Part shown: in pieces, positions 27,509 to 41,900 of the stretch
Layout of the letters: the number at the start of each line of letters is the position of its first letter
Position numbering within the stretch: the stretch's first letter is position 1
From: Salvia splendens
Taxonomy: Eukaryota > Streptophyta > Magnoliopsida > Lamiales > Lamiaceae
Assembly: GCF_004379255.2 (NCBI RefSeq)
Contig: NC_056039.1
Location: 4,284,501 to 4,348,500, forward strand
Direction of reading: 5' to 3'
Length of the DNA stretch: 64,000 nucleotides
The notes under the pieces: generated by a model
Told to the model about the DNA's origin: nothing
Database searches by the model: none
Seen by the model: the letters and a program-made list of their open reading frames with translations, nothing else
Position numbers and translations under genes: made by a program

Positions 27509-27639
27509 TGACATGGAAGAAGCTATGAACTATTTCTAATGTTAGGAGCTATACATTCTTGATTAACCATCTCTGCAAACATGGTGACATGGAAGACGCT
27601 ATGAACTACTTGGGCTCATACGGCTGGTCTGATCAATGA
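27509..27639 (+). pseudogene. Fragment of a pentatricopeptide-repeat gene
   Basis: Bases from 27544 translate as SYTFLINHLCKHGDMEDAMN before a stop, which closely resembles the core of a P-type PPR motif (YT-LI--LCK-GD-E-A). About 75 bases upstream there is a second partial copy of the gacatggaagaagctatgaacta segment. No start codon or surrounding PPR frame exists, so this looks like a short relic lying in or after the RING gene's 3' UTR. Confidence 0.4.
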
Positions 27640-27837
27640 GGCCAAGAAAAATAATTTGTAGTGTGGTTGTTGTATGACTTCTTCATTGTTTTATCCAGAG
27701 TTTGCATTTCTGTATCGTGTGCAATGTAGATTTTCGGCTGTTGCTTTCATTCACAAGCTATTAAGTATTAAGAACTCAATGATGAAACATTAGGCCATCT
27801 GCATCGTGTCTCGATGCGGTCTCTGTCTCGTCTCGAA

Positions 27838-28109
27838 GAGACGAGACCACATCGAGACAACGATGCAATCCTCCATCTCGTCCCGGTCTCGTCCCTTGTC
27901 CCGTCCCGGAGGGAGAGCTGGCGCGCCAGCTCGCCACGTGGCGAGCGCTAGGCGTGACGCCCACTCGCGGGCCGAGACGAGACCACATCGAGACAGCGAT
28001 GCAATCCTCCATCTCGTCCCGGTCTCGTCCCTTGTCCCGTCCCGGAGGGAGAGCTGGCGCGCCAGCTCGCCACGTGGCGAGCGCTAGGCGTGACGCCCAC
28101 TCGCCGGCC
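27838..28109. repeat. 136-bp tandem duplication with long palindromes
   Basis: Two nearly identical copies (27838-27973 and 27974-28109) begin gagacgagaccacatcgaga. Each contains the perfect palindromes AGCTGGCGCGCCAGCT (16 bp) and GCTCGCCACGTGGCGAGC (18 bp, with a G-box core CACGTG). A further inverted repeat, acgcccactcgc/gcgagtgggcgt, spans about 28093-28122 at the end. Confidence 0.85.
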
Positions 28110-28224
28110 CGCGAGTGGGCGTCGTCACGCAATAAATATATATTTTTTTAAATAAATTTGATTTTCAGAATTTTTTTTTAAAAAATGGTAATATTACTGT
28201 TGAACGGTAAATTTTTTTTTATTC

Positions 28225-28232
28225 TATAAATA
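28225..28232 (+). promoter_or_regulatory. TATA box of the second transposon ORF1
   Basis: TATAAATA about 155 bases upstream of the ORF1 ATG at 28381, followed by a pyrimidine-rich leader (about 28235-28310). Confidence 0.5.
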
Positions 28233-28380
28233 CTCTATCATTCTCATTCTACACACAAACACACATCTATTCTTCTCAAATCATCTCTCTTTCCTTTTCA
28301 ATTTCTGTCAAAATCTCCGGCGACGGAAACTCTGGCGGCTCTGGCGGCTATGACTTGAACACGTTTGGCGACTGGGGGGC

Positions 28381-29412
28381 ATGTACAATGTCTTGGGTGC
28401 TTCCGGTTTCGGTTCGTCGACGCCGGTGGCATACCAAACACCATATTTTGATGTGGATGCATACTCTCGTCCCTCCGCCCCGAGGTATGGGCAATCGTAT
28501 AGATTATCCCAAATTAGGGAGAATTTTCCGGATGAACCCACTCCGGAAGGAGCACGAGGCAGTGGAAGCTCCGGGGGTTGCGCATTCGACGTCGAGGAGG
28601 AAGAGGAGGAGGATGTAGGCCGTCATCCATACAGCCGCAAGGATACGATGACTCTGTTCAACGCTTGGGTCAGCGTCTCGTACGATCCCATCGTCGGGAA
28701 TCAACAAACCCGCAAGTGTTTTTGGGAAAAGGTCACCGACGCCTACAACGAGAATAAGCCAAAGGGGGCCCGCCGCCGCACCTTGAAGATGCTCCGCAAT
28801 CATTTTGACCGAGTCGACAAAGATGTCAAATTTTTTTGCGGGATCTACAAGAATGAAGCGGCGAATTACCAAAGCGGAGCCAGTGGAGCCGACATTCTGA
28901 GAGCGGCTTTGCGAGTCTTTAAAGACGACAACAATAAAGAATTCAAACATGTCGATGTTTGGGAGTCGGTTAAAGACGTTGAAAGGTGGGCTGGCAGTGT
29001 CCAGTCCAGCAAGGGCTCGAGCTCGAAACGCACGAAGCACACGGCGAGTAGCCAATACTCGTCTTGTGAGTGCGGGTCAGGCAACGCCTCATAAGAGGTT
29101 GATGGCACGACCACCGATGCAGGAGGCTCCTCCCGTTCACGCCGTCGGCCGCAAGGGACCAAGGCGGCGAAGGTGGCTAGAGGGAGGAGGGGCCAAGGCG
29201 AATCAAGCCAGGCAGGCTCGGGCTCGGACTCGAACACCCTAATGTCCATGTACTTGGTTGCCACGATGGCTGACACTTCCCGCATGACGCCTCCCCAATA
29301 TCAAGCCCATCTTGCCGGAATTGAGTATATGGCAAGACAAATTTGTATTCCGCCTCCAAGTAGCTTGAGTGCACCGCCACCGCCTTCAGGAGATGATTCG
29401 CCGACGGAGTAG
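28381..29412 (+). pseudogene. PIF/Harbinger ORF1 with premature stop
   Basis: A single reading frame spans 28381-29412 (344 codons), close to the 334 aa of the related ORF1 at 16882-17886, but is broken by one in-frame TAA at 29092-29094. The Myb/trihelix-like core is visible: PYSRKDTMTLFNAWVSVSYD, CFWEKVTDAYNENKP, LKMLRNHFDRVDKDVKFF and FKHVDVWESVK. Downstream of the stop the same frame continues with a Ser/Arg-rich segment and ends MTPPQYQAHLAG followed by a Pro/Ser tail, matching the family's C-terminal layout. It is therefore one disabled gene rather than two. A truncated 237-aa product with the DNA-binding core could still be made. Confidence 0.75.
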
Positions 29413-29710
29413 TTTTTATAATTTATATTATGTATTTTAATTTTTTAGGATTTTAATTATGTATTCTTTTATTTTTTTAGGATTTTAAATTATAATTTTA
29501 TTTTATTTAACGAAGTGTGTTTTTATTAATTGAATTTGTTGGAAATAAAAATAAAAAATGAAATTGAATGAATAGTTAAAGGATGAGAAGGTTAAGAGAT
29601 GGAATGATGCATGTGTTGTCTCTTAGTTAAGAGATGAGGTGAAAAGTACAGTGAGGCCCATGAATAGTGGAGAGATGAGACGGTTAAGAGACAGGGATGC
29701 GGATGACTTA

Positions 29711-30153
29711 ACATCACATTAATGTGGAATATCTTAATTTCAGTACATTATCTTGAGACTAAATGGGGGTCATGCTCAGCAAGCATACAAGTTCAGCAAT
29801 TTGAAGCAAGACAAAGACACACTTTGCTATGTGTTCAATATTTGCAGACCGCAGATTCCAACCTACAACGGATGAGCTTCATTACCATTCAACCTTTTTA
29901 CATGCATACAAAATCTACACACATATGTGCGCGTTGTACACATGACGTACACAATCCAACATCATCATCAAATGGATTATAAGAAGGTTCGAAATATTAA
30001 ATTTGATTGCTGGGAATTAAAAAACAATACAAAGATACACTGATGAATAAATCGTACTTTGAAACGTGTGGCTCATAAAAAAGATCTTCCAGAAGGAGAA
30101 TAAATCGCCATTCCGACTGCTAACTGCATTGCTACCAATAGAGGACACGGCTT
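29711..30153. other. Intergenic and 3' UTR of RPT4
   Basis: No gene seen. The right part should contain the 3' UTR of the minus-strand proteasome gene that ends at 30154. Confidence 0.4.
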
Positions 30154-33127
<2,974 letters not shown>

Positions 33128-33429
33128 TGCTTCTTTTCTGAGAGGCGAATACCGAAAATTTCCTAATCTCTGCACCTCGCCTTCCAGCTCAATAAAGAGA
33201 GAGCTTTTTTACTTCAATTTATAAGTTTTTTGGAACTTATAAATCTATTTTGACATTATTTTTTTCAGAAACTATCCTTGTACTACAAATTTCCTTAAAT
33301 TAAAAGTTTATATGAGTGAATACTGTACCACCAATTCAATTTGACTAATTAATTGATTGATTAATTAAGTTAACTATAAAGACTACTAACATATGATTGT
33401 TAAAATAATTGTTAATATTAGAAATGAAC

Positions 33430-34117
33430 CACTCACCATTTAAAAGGCCTTATAAGGGGAGTGTTATCCATACTTATATAAATTAGATGAGATCTTCACA
33501 TCCACACCTATATAGATTAGATGAGATATTCACCAAGTCGATGTGGGACATAATTTTTAGAGAATTTAACACGCTCTCTCACGTGTGAGGGTTATCCACA
33601 CTTATATAGATTAGATGAGATCTCTTCACATCCACACTTATATAGATTAGATGAGATCTATTCACATTCACACTTATATAGATTAGATGAGATCTTCACA
33701 AGTCGATGTGGGACATAATTTTTAGAGAATTTAACATGCCCTCTCACGTGTGAGGGTTATCCACACTTATACAGATTAGATGGGATCTTCACCAAGTCGA
33801 TGCGGGACCGAATTTTTAGAGAATTTAACACGCCCCCTCACGTGTTGGCCGGAAAGGACATCGGTCTGCCATCACGTGGGTAGGCAATGCAAGAGATAAG
33901 AGAACCATCATTGATGTCGGCCGGAAAGGACATTGGTCTTCCACTCGTGAGGTAGATAAGAGATAAATAGAAAACCGTCATCGACTTGGGCCCGCTCTGA
34001 TACCATATTAGAACGGGTCACTCATCTCTTAAAAGGCCTTGTAAGGAGGATATTTATCCACATTTATATAGATTAGATGAGATCTTCACCAAGTTGATAT
34101 GAGACAGAATTTTTAGA
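33430..34117 (-). mobile_element. TRIM-like LTR remnant with amplified LTR segments
   Basis: On the minus strand TGGTATCAGAGC (34005-33994) is a Met-tRNA primer-binding site directly after an LTR-like segment that ends TTCTAATA. LTR-like sequence to the right (34006-34117) shares aaaaggcctt-taagg and atccacatttatatagatta with the left part (33435-33600). The left part repeats a unit containing ttatccacacttatatagat, agtcgatgtgggacataatt and a tcacgtgtgagg end three or more times. There is no coding capacity. A related fragment is in a beta-galactosidase intron (62719-62785). Confidence 0.6.
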
Positions 34118-35094
34118 AAAAAATGAACAGTTACCAAAGTTAGTTTTGGTGGTGGGAGTTTTAATATAAATCTGATAAAATCAGAGGAAAATGAAGAAAA
34201 AAATTGATTGATATATTTTTAGTAAAAAGTATTTAGAAAGAAAACTTAATATAAGTAGATAGAGATTAATTTTCATAAATGGAATAAAATAGAAAATTAT
34301 AACTATTTTTAATGTATAAAACACGAATACAAATGATTTCACATTGAATTTTGACGGGTAGCTAAGTTGTACAAATTACCGAGTAGTAGTATTTTCTAAA
34401 TATATGTGATTCTAGTGCAACATGTAGTGTGAAAATCACATATTGATGTAATGTAAAATAAGGCTTTTTGTATCATTTTCAAAAGTAGAAAGAATTTATT
34501 TCTGGATTTTAAAACTTTTGTCGTTGAATATGTGTTATAATTAAAAGGATATTAATAAAATTGTCACGATCAATTTATGTTTATCGTATACACTATTGCA
34601 CATAAAACATTGAGATTTCACTCAATGACATGTATTCATTCACCATAAAAAGTGTAACTATTTGAACTTCACTCAGGTGTATATAGTGGAGTACAATAAT
34701 TTATCATGGTACAAATTTTCATGATCATAGAGTATTTTAATCTAACTAGCTACTAGTATATCATTTAAAAGACGTACCCCTATAATAATTTAATGGTAAA
34801 AGAATAAGAAGTGAAGAATTGAAAATTCAATACAGAATTCTAAAAGCCATCACTGTTTTTTACCCACAACTCATTAATTAAAAATTCGTATAAATTTTCT
34901 TATTATTAACCATACGTAAAAATAAAACTTACCTATATATCTTCAAACAATAAAATTAACAAAAATAAATAAAAAATGGCAATAGTTTCCACCGTCAACC
35001 CATGAAGATCGGAGTGCCCAAATGAAGCAAGAGGCAATGATGAATTTCCGGCAAATTAAAGACAGAAAAAGGAAAACAAACCAAATCCGCAGAA
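34118..35094. other. 5' flank of the receptor-kinase gene
   Basis: AT-rich, no gene or bounded repeat seen. The C-rich leader (about 35110-35190) belongs to the downstream receptor kinase. Confidence 0.4.
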
Positions 35095-35196
35095 ATGCTT
35101 ATAATTTTTCTCTCACACATCCACTCTCCCGCCCCCCTCTCTCATCGCCGCTCCTACCCCCGTCCCTCGGCGCCGCCAGGAGGACCAGTTGGCGTC

Positions 35197-38107
35197 ATGG
35201 AAGAGACACCTCCACGGCGGCCTTCCGCCGCCGTCCTCCTGGTCTTGCTATTAATATCCTTACCAGCCTTCGTAGTCTCCGCTCCGATCAACGCCCCCGC
35301 CAACTCCGGCGCCTTCACGCCGCCGGACAACTACCTCTTCGATTGCGGCAGCCCCACCCCTACGACCGGCAACCGTGTCTTCGTCGGCGATCCTGAATCC
35401 GGTAAATTTATAGCCTACACCGGCACCCCAATGGCTGCGGCGGCGCCGCAGCCGGACCCGACCGTGCCCTCGCCGATCTACAACACTGCTAGCGTGTTCG
35501 AGAGCGTCGCGACGTACACTTTCCACGTGACCCGACCCGGATGGCACTGGATCCGGCTCCATTTCGCCCCGGTCGAGAACAACATCGGGAAGGATCTCAA
35601 AACCGCTAAATTCAAGGTCACGACGGAGCGCCTCGTGTTGATACAGAGCTTCGAGAACCCCCTGAGTGCCACATGGAGCATGAGGGAGTTTCTCGTCAAC
35701 GTTACAAAAGAGCGATTTTCCATTGCGTTCACACCCAACGCGGGGAGCTTTGCCTACGTCAGCGCCATTGAGTTCACGTCCGCGCCGGATATCTTGCTCG
35801 GTAATAACGCTGCCGCCGTTTTCCCTAAGGGTGATTATTCCGGGTTGGCGAATGTGGCGTATCAGACGGCTTACCGTCTTAACTCTGGCGGCCCGTTGAT
35901 CACGGCGCAAAATGATACCCTAGGGCGGAATTGGGAGCCCGATCAGCCATACCTTGATCCCAAATTCATGGGATCGACTGCTTCCGTTAAACCTAACGTG
36001 ATAACCTACCCCGAGGGCGAGTCGCCGCTCATCGCGCCGCCAATGGTTTATGCCACCGCCACCCAAATGGCGGACGCCAACGTTCAGGTGACATTTTTAT
36101 ATTCCTTAAAAAATATTCTTTGAACTTTTGAACGTTTTAATGTAAAAAGAAAGAGAGCTAAATTGAAAAGTTATTGAAGGATTGTTGAGAAAGAATAAGT
36201 TGCAACTCATTAAAAAGAAAAAAATTTCACTTAAACAGAATAAGCATAATTTTGAAGGGATGGAGGGAGTAACTTAAAAGCAAAAGCTTGTGAATCTTTT
36301 CTACTAAAATCTCTATCTTTCTTGAGTTTAGAATTTTAAAATTTTGCAAAAGAAAAAAATTGATGAAATGATTGCATTATTTTTGTAGGTTCCCAGTTTC
36401 AACATTACATGGAGAATCAAGGTCGACCCATCATTCCAATATTTCATTCGCCTCCACTTTGCCGATATCGTGAGCAAGGCTGTGAACGAGCTATACTTCA
36501 ACGTGTACCTGAACGGGAAACCTGCCATCACCGGACTCGATCTGTCGACGGTGGCTGGCGGCCTGAGCGCAGCATATTTCGCGGACTTCGTGTTGAACTC
36601 AAGTATGGTTACAGAACTGGATCCGTTGACAATCCAAATAGGGCCGATGAGCCAAAACGTGGGCACCAAAAATGCCCTTCTCAACGGCATTGAGGTGTTC
36701 AAGATGAACAATTCCGTAGGCAGTTTGGATGGAGAGTTTGGCGTCAATGGTGAACGACTCAGTGGCGGCGTCAACGGAACAGTTGCTGCAGTGGGGTTCG
36801 CAATGATGTTCGGTGCGTTCATCGGATTAGGCGCGATGGCTGTGAAGTGGAAGAAGAGACCTCAGGATTGGCAAGAGAGGAATAGTTTTTCTTCTTGGCT
36901 GCTACCCATTCACGCGGGAGATGCTAGCTTTTTGTCAGGCAGCAAGAATTCTTTAGGCTCGAAAAAAAGCCAGGTTTTCTCTTCCAACATGGGTTTAGGC
37001 CGATATTTCTCTTTTGCCGAGCTGCAGGAGGCGACCAACAACTGGGAATCCACTGGCATCGTGGGAGTTGGTGGCTTCGGAAACGTGTATCTTGGAACCA
37101 TCGACGACGGGGTGAAAGTGGCGGTGAAGCGAGGAAATCCACAGTCGGAGCAGGGGATCAACGAGTTCCAGACAGAGATCCAGATTTTGTCGAAGCTCAG
37201 GCATCGCCATCTCGTCTCGTTGATTGGCTACTGTGACGAGAACGCTGAGATGATCCTCGTCTATGAATTCATGGCAAACGGACCTCTTAGAGACCATCTC
37301 TACGGCAAGGATCTTCCCACATTATCATGGAAACAGAGGCTTGAGGCATGCATCGGCGCTGCTCGCGGTCTGCATTATCTCCACACAGGCGCATCTCAAG
37401 GCATCATCCACCGCGACGTCAAGACCACAAACATTTTACTGGATGAGACCCTCGTGGCCAAGATGGCCGACTTTGGCCTCTCCAAGGACGCCCCAGGGGC
37501 CGAGCAAACTCACGTCAGCACGGCCGTCAAGGGCAGCTTCGGCTACCTCGACCCCGAGTACTTCAGAAAACAACAACTTACAGATAAATCGGACGTATAC
37601 TCATTTGGGGTCGTGCTATTTGAGGCGCTCTGTGCCCGTCCTGCCATCAACCCTGCATTGCCCAGGGAGCAGGTGAACCTGGCTGAATGGGCAATGCAGT
37701 GGAAGAGGAAGGGCCTCCTCGAAAAGATCATAGATCCAACATTGGTGGACCACATCAGCCCCGAGTCTATGGCCAAATTCGCCGAGGCTGCCGAGAAATG
37801 CTTGGCAGAGTACGGGGTGGACAGGCCCACCATGGGCGATGTGCTATGGAATTTGGAGTATTCGCTTCAGATGCAGGAGTCATGGCTGCAGGAACACGGA
37901 GATGCGGCAGCGACCCCGTCTTCGCCTCACCAGGAAAACACTCCTGCTTCTGCGGTGGTGCCTGAGCCTGCGCCACTGACTGCAGCAGATATTATTCCGC
38001 CGTCAACAATTGGGGAGGGTAGAGCTCCAGGTGAAGAAGTTCAAGCCATCGAAGAGCACTCCGGAACTGCCATGTTCGCGCAATTTGCAGCTCTCAACGG
38101 CCGCTAG
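35197..38107 (+). CDS. CrRLK1L (malectin-like) receptor-like kinase, ERULUS/At5g61350-like
   Basis: Two exons, 35197-36087 and 36389-38107, encode 869 aa. A signal peptide (VLLVLLLISLPAFVVSA) precedes a tandem malectin-like ectodomain (DNYLFDCGSPT, GWHWIRLHFAPV, YFIRLHFADIV). A transmembrane helix lies at about 427-448 (AAVGFAMMFGAFIGLGAMAV). The Ser/Thr kinase starts near 512 with the glycine loop GVGGFG, lysine in VAVKRG, catalytic HRDVK (about 638), DFG and the activation segment GSFGYLDPEY. The family senses cell-wall state and RALF peptides at the plasma membrane. The juxtamembrane motif GRYFSFAELQEATNNW and kinase sequence resemble the At5g61350 branch more than FERONIA or THESEUS1. An upstream in-frame ATG at 35095 exists, but the one at 35197 gives the better signal peptide. 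An intron in the ectodomain is unusual for this mostly intronless family. Confidence 0.92.
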
Positions 38108-38948
38108 ATGTCACGAGATCCTCCATTCTAAATTTTATTTCATCTATTACTGTGGTTTTATCAGTACATGCCGTGTGTGAGTGGAAAAGATCCTATATTC
38201 TATACCATTTTGGTTGTGTAAGCTCTTGATTGTTACAATATGAAACCAATATTGTTATGTGGGGAATACAACCATAGCTATCTTTTTATTCATCGTTTCC
38301 CACAATCCCTTTTGTAATTTACATCTACATGGATTTTCATATAGAGGGATAGAGAGCGATGGGTGGATTTTGCTACTATTGAAGATGCTACTATTAAATG
38401 CCTAATCGTTAGTAACTGGATTTACAAAGTGTTTTTAGATCACTTGGGGGAAAAATAGTTGTTTCACTTCTTGTTCAACTTTTAATATTTTATTTTCCTT
38501 GGTTTAATTTTCTTATTATTATAAAATAATTATATAGGTCCAAATAATGTTTTATAGTTTTTTGATAATTAATTTTCAATTTTGTATTAATAGTTGAATA
38601 ATAGGGTTATTAAATTCAATAGTACGATATAAATTCTGAAGTTTAAATTTGGACTACTTATTCATAACAGTTTTTGCTAGGGTTTGAAAATGAAGTAATT
38701 AAACCAAGTCCATTAGGTTAAGCCAGGGATAATACCGTAATTTAAATATTGAATTAAGGGTACATAAGTAAAACAACGAGTACCATTTCGTATTCGGGTA
38801 TAAGCGCTGGAAAAAACCCTTCATAAATCCTCATCACAGACCTCGCCACCAGAAATCGGCGTCTCAACCGCCGGCGACAGCTTCGAATTGTGTTTTTTTT
38901 CTACTTCTTCCTCATATCGTTTAATTTATTTTTCAAGTAAAAGCGGCG
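38108..38948. other. Intergenic spacer between the kinase and RNA-binding genes
   Basis: It holds the 3' UTR of the kinase and the promoter and leader of the next gene. No other gene is seen. The leader carries aaaaaccct and ctcgccaccag just upstream of the ATG at 38949. Confidence 0.4.
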
Positions 38949-41900
38949 ATGGGAAAAAACAAGAGTAAGAAAGGCGGAGGCGAAAATCAGCAATCTCCTT
39001 CCACCATTTTCGTTGCGAATTTGCCGTTTTCATTAACTAACGCTCAGGTAGCTTCTCACATACTGATTTCTTGCTTTTGTGTTTGTTTCCTGTGAAAATT
39101 GTTATACATGTGTTGTAAATATGCACATGTACTATTTGTTAGTATTTCTGAAGCAAATATCGTAAGTTCTTCTATTAATCTTGTCTCTTATCGTATTGGC
39201 ATTAGTTGGAAGAAGCGTTCAGTGATGTCGGACCAATACGACGGTGCTTTATGGTTATGAAGAAGGGTATGCTACTTGAGCTGTTTTTTGAATTTGATAC
39301 TTGTATAGTTTATGCTAGCTTAAACAATTCTTTCCTTTCTACGTTTATGCTTCTCATTGCACTTTTTTTGTATGCTAGGGTCAAATGAACACCGAGGATT
39401 TGGCTATGTTCAATTGTAAGTCGCTTTTGGCTTTTGGAGTGATCATTTTTCTGAACTGGCACAAGGTGTGGCTAATATACTGGATTTATAATCTGATTAC
39501 AGTGCTGTTGTTGAAGATGCTAATCGTGCTGTTGAGCTGAAAAATGGTTCAACTCTCGGTGGTCGAAAGATCGTGGCTAAACTAGCTACACATCGTGCTC
39601 CACTTGAGCAACGCCGAGCTAAAGAGAATCAAGGTCTTGTGAGTATGTTATTGAACAATATGCTGTTATGTAAAATATTACGTTACCTAGAGTTTAACTA
39701 AATTTATAGTTGGAGTTGATGTGCTAGTTATTGTCTTCTCCCTGTCAGGTGAATATGTGATCATTTTGGAGGAGTAAGGGAAATTTTTCAATCTATTGTT
39801 TTTCTCTCACTATTTTAGGCCAATCTGAGGAAGCTGGCCAAACAAAGAATGAAAAAAATGTTGAAACTGCTGTTGCAGACGAAGCCGTTGAAACCGCAGT
39901 TGCAGGCAAAGCCGTTGAAACCGCAGTTGCAGGCAAAGCCGTTGAAACTGCAGTTGCAGACAAAGCTGTTACAACTGTAGTGGCAGACAAAGCTGTTACA
40001 ACTGTAGTTGCATACAAACCTGAAAAGACTCCAAGTATTAAAGTAAAAGGTTCGGTTTCTGATTGCTCAGATTTAGGGAGTGCTTAGAACTTTAGGGGAT
40101 GGATGGTGAATGTATTTCATACACCCCTCTTGTAGGGGGTACGTTGCATTCCCGGTTGCAAATGACTCATTACCTGACTCAAAAAACTACCACACTTCAT
40201 TGCCATTCCCTATCTCCTAAAACCCCAAACCAAGCACATTTCCTTACATTATATCTCCATTTGTAATTTCATCACTATCAATTTGTAATGGTTAGGTGCT
40301 GTGGGGGAGAGAAGAAAAAGGAAGGATGTTTCAACTGCTGCCCCTGGCGAAGCAAAAGTATCAGAAAAGCAAAGGTTTAGTTCAAGCATAATTTATGAAC
40401 TAATCACTGTAATTAGTTTCAATTTATTGATTCATTTGTTGTGGTTTTAACTTAAATTAATGATAAACAGGGTTGCTAAGACTGTCATATTTGGTAATCT
40501 CCTTCATAACGATATGGCCGAGGAAGTTCATCGTATAGCAAGAGAGGTTGGGACTGTATGCTCTGTAACTTACCCACTTCCAGAGGGAGAACTTCAACAC
40601 CATGGTAAGAATAAACCTGAAGAAACTTTGTTACTCAACATTCAATCATGATTCACGAAGCATATGATTCTCAGTGATCTCTCTGTTTCATCCTTTTCTG
40701 GTTTTTACAAGCAAATGATACTGATAGTAGTGTGAATAATATAAACGAGTTGCAGTTTTAAAGATTCCTACCTGCACCAATTAATTCTAAAAAATCTGAG
40801 AAAATTTCCACAAAATAGTGCACACTAGGTTGTAGCACGGTTTCATAAATATTAGATAGAATGTATTGTTACCAGTAAATGCTGTTTCATATCCTACCTT
40901 ATAATTCTCATGTTCTTTAGCCTTAGAGTGCCTGTATATGGTATTGGTGTGGTAATATCTACTTGTTTATTTCAAAATTTTCAGGGTTAGCTCAAGATGG
41001 ATGCAAAATGAATGCTTCCTCTGTACTTTATACAAGTGTAAAATCAGCTCGTGCGTGTGTTGCAGCACTACACCTGAAAGAGATACAAGGGAGATCTGTT
41101 TGGGCACGCCAACTTGGTGGGGAGGTAGCGATACATTTTGTTCTCAGGATTTTCCCATTTGATGTGCAAATTGTGTGGCAATTTTGTACATGAATAAAAA
41201 AGGCACTAATATGGACCCCGTTTCGCTTCTTGTATGGTTTTTTACCGCGTCTCTATACTTTGCATTCTTGTTGTGTAGGACATGTCTTTGGCTGTAGGGT
41301 TGATTGGTTGGATTTTAACGAGTCTCTAAACTCTGAATATTCTACGTGGCTACTTTATGCTAACAAGTTTTAACTATAAAAAATAAATTTGGAAAGCGCA
41401 ATGTAGTTTGGCACCATTGGTAATCTTCTTGGTTCCACCTCAATAGATATGCTAATTAAAATTTGGAAATTGGTGCACCCGGCAACCACAACGTTGGTCT
41501 GTGTCATAATTCTTCAGTAAAATTGTTCTTTTTTACTGAACTTTTTCTGACAGTCTTAAATGTCACACACAAGTAGGTCTCCAGATTGCATATTAGTATT
41601 CTGGTTCTTTGTAATACTTGAATCGCTTTAAGCTGTGTAAACGTTCTATTGTATGGGTTTGGTCAAATCTGGTTTTGAACATTACTGGTCATATTTAGGT
41701 TGAGATTCCAAACTATGATGGCATCTTTTGTAGCTTATACATTTATATTCTGGTTGCCACTTATTCCTTCAATTCCTATTAGACATCATATATTGTTTCT
41801 TCTGAATGCCTTATCATGATTTTTGACCAAAAAATATTTTGAATGTTGAATGTGTTGTGCCAGGGCTCTAAAACTCAGAAGTGGAAGCTTATTGTGAGAA

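Larger units (their letters stand above)
27793..29707. mobile_element. PIF/Harbinger element with disrupted ORF1
   Basis: The left end GGCCATCTGCATCGTGTCTC matches the reverse complement of the right end, GTCATCCGCATCCCTGTCTC. TTA flanks both sides (27790-27792 and 29708-29710). The element is 1915 bp, with a GC-rich left subterminal region built from a 136-bp tandem duplication, an ORF1-like gene on the plus strand and no DDE transposase ORF. The AT-rich 3' portion resembles in composition the tail of the element at 16541-18340. Confidence 0.8.

Noticed and set aside
28504..29055. 183-codon minus-strand frame in the second Harbinger element
   Set aside because: It is the antisense of the ORF1 gene; the plus-strand frame carries the recognisable Myb-like core.
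33430..34117. CRISPR-like array from the repeated units
   Set aside because: The units are long, irregular LTR segments with a primer-binding site in a plant genome; there are no uniform repeats and spacers.
35260..35910. 216-codon open frame antisense to the receptor kinase
   Set aside because: It is an antisense shadow of a GC-rich coding exon with no family resemblance.
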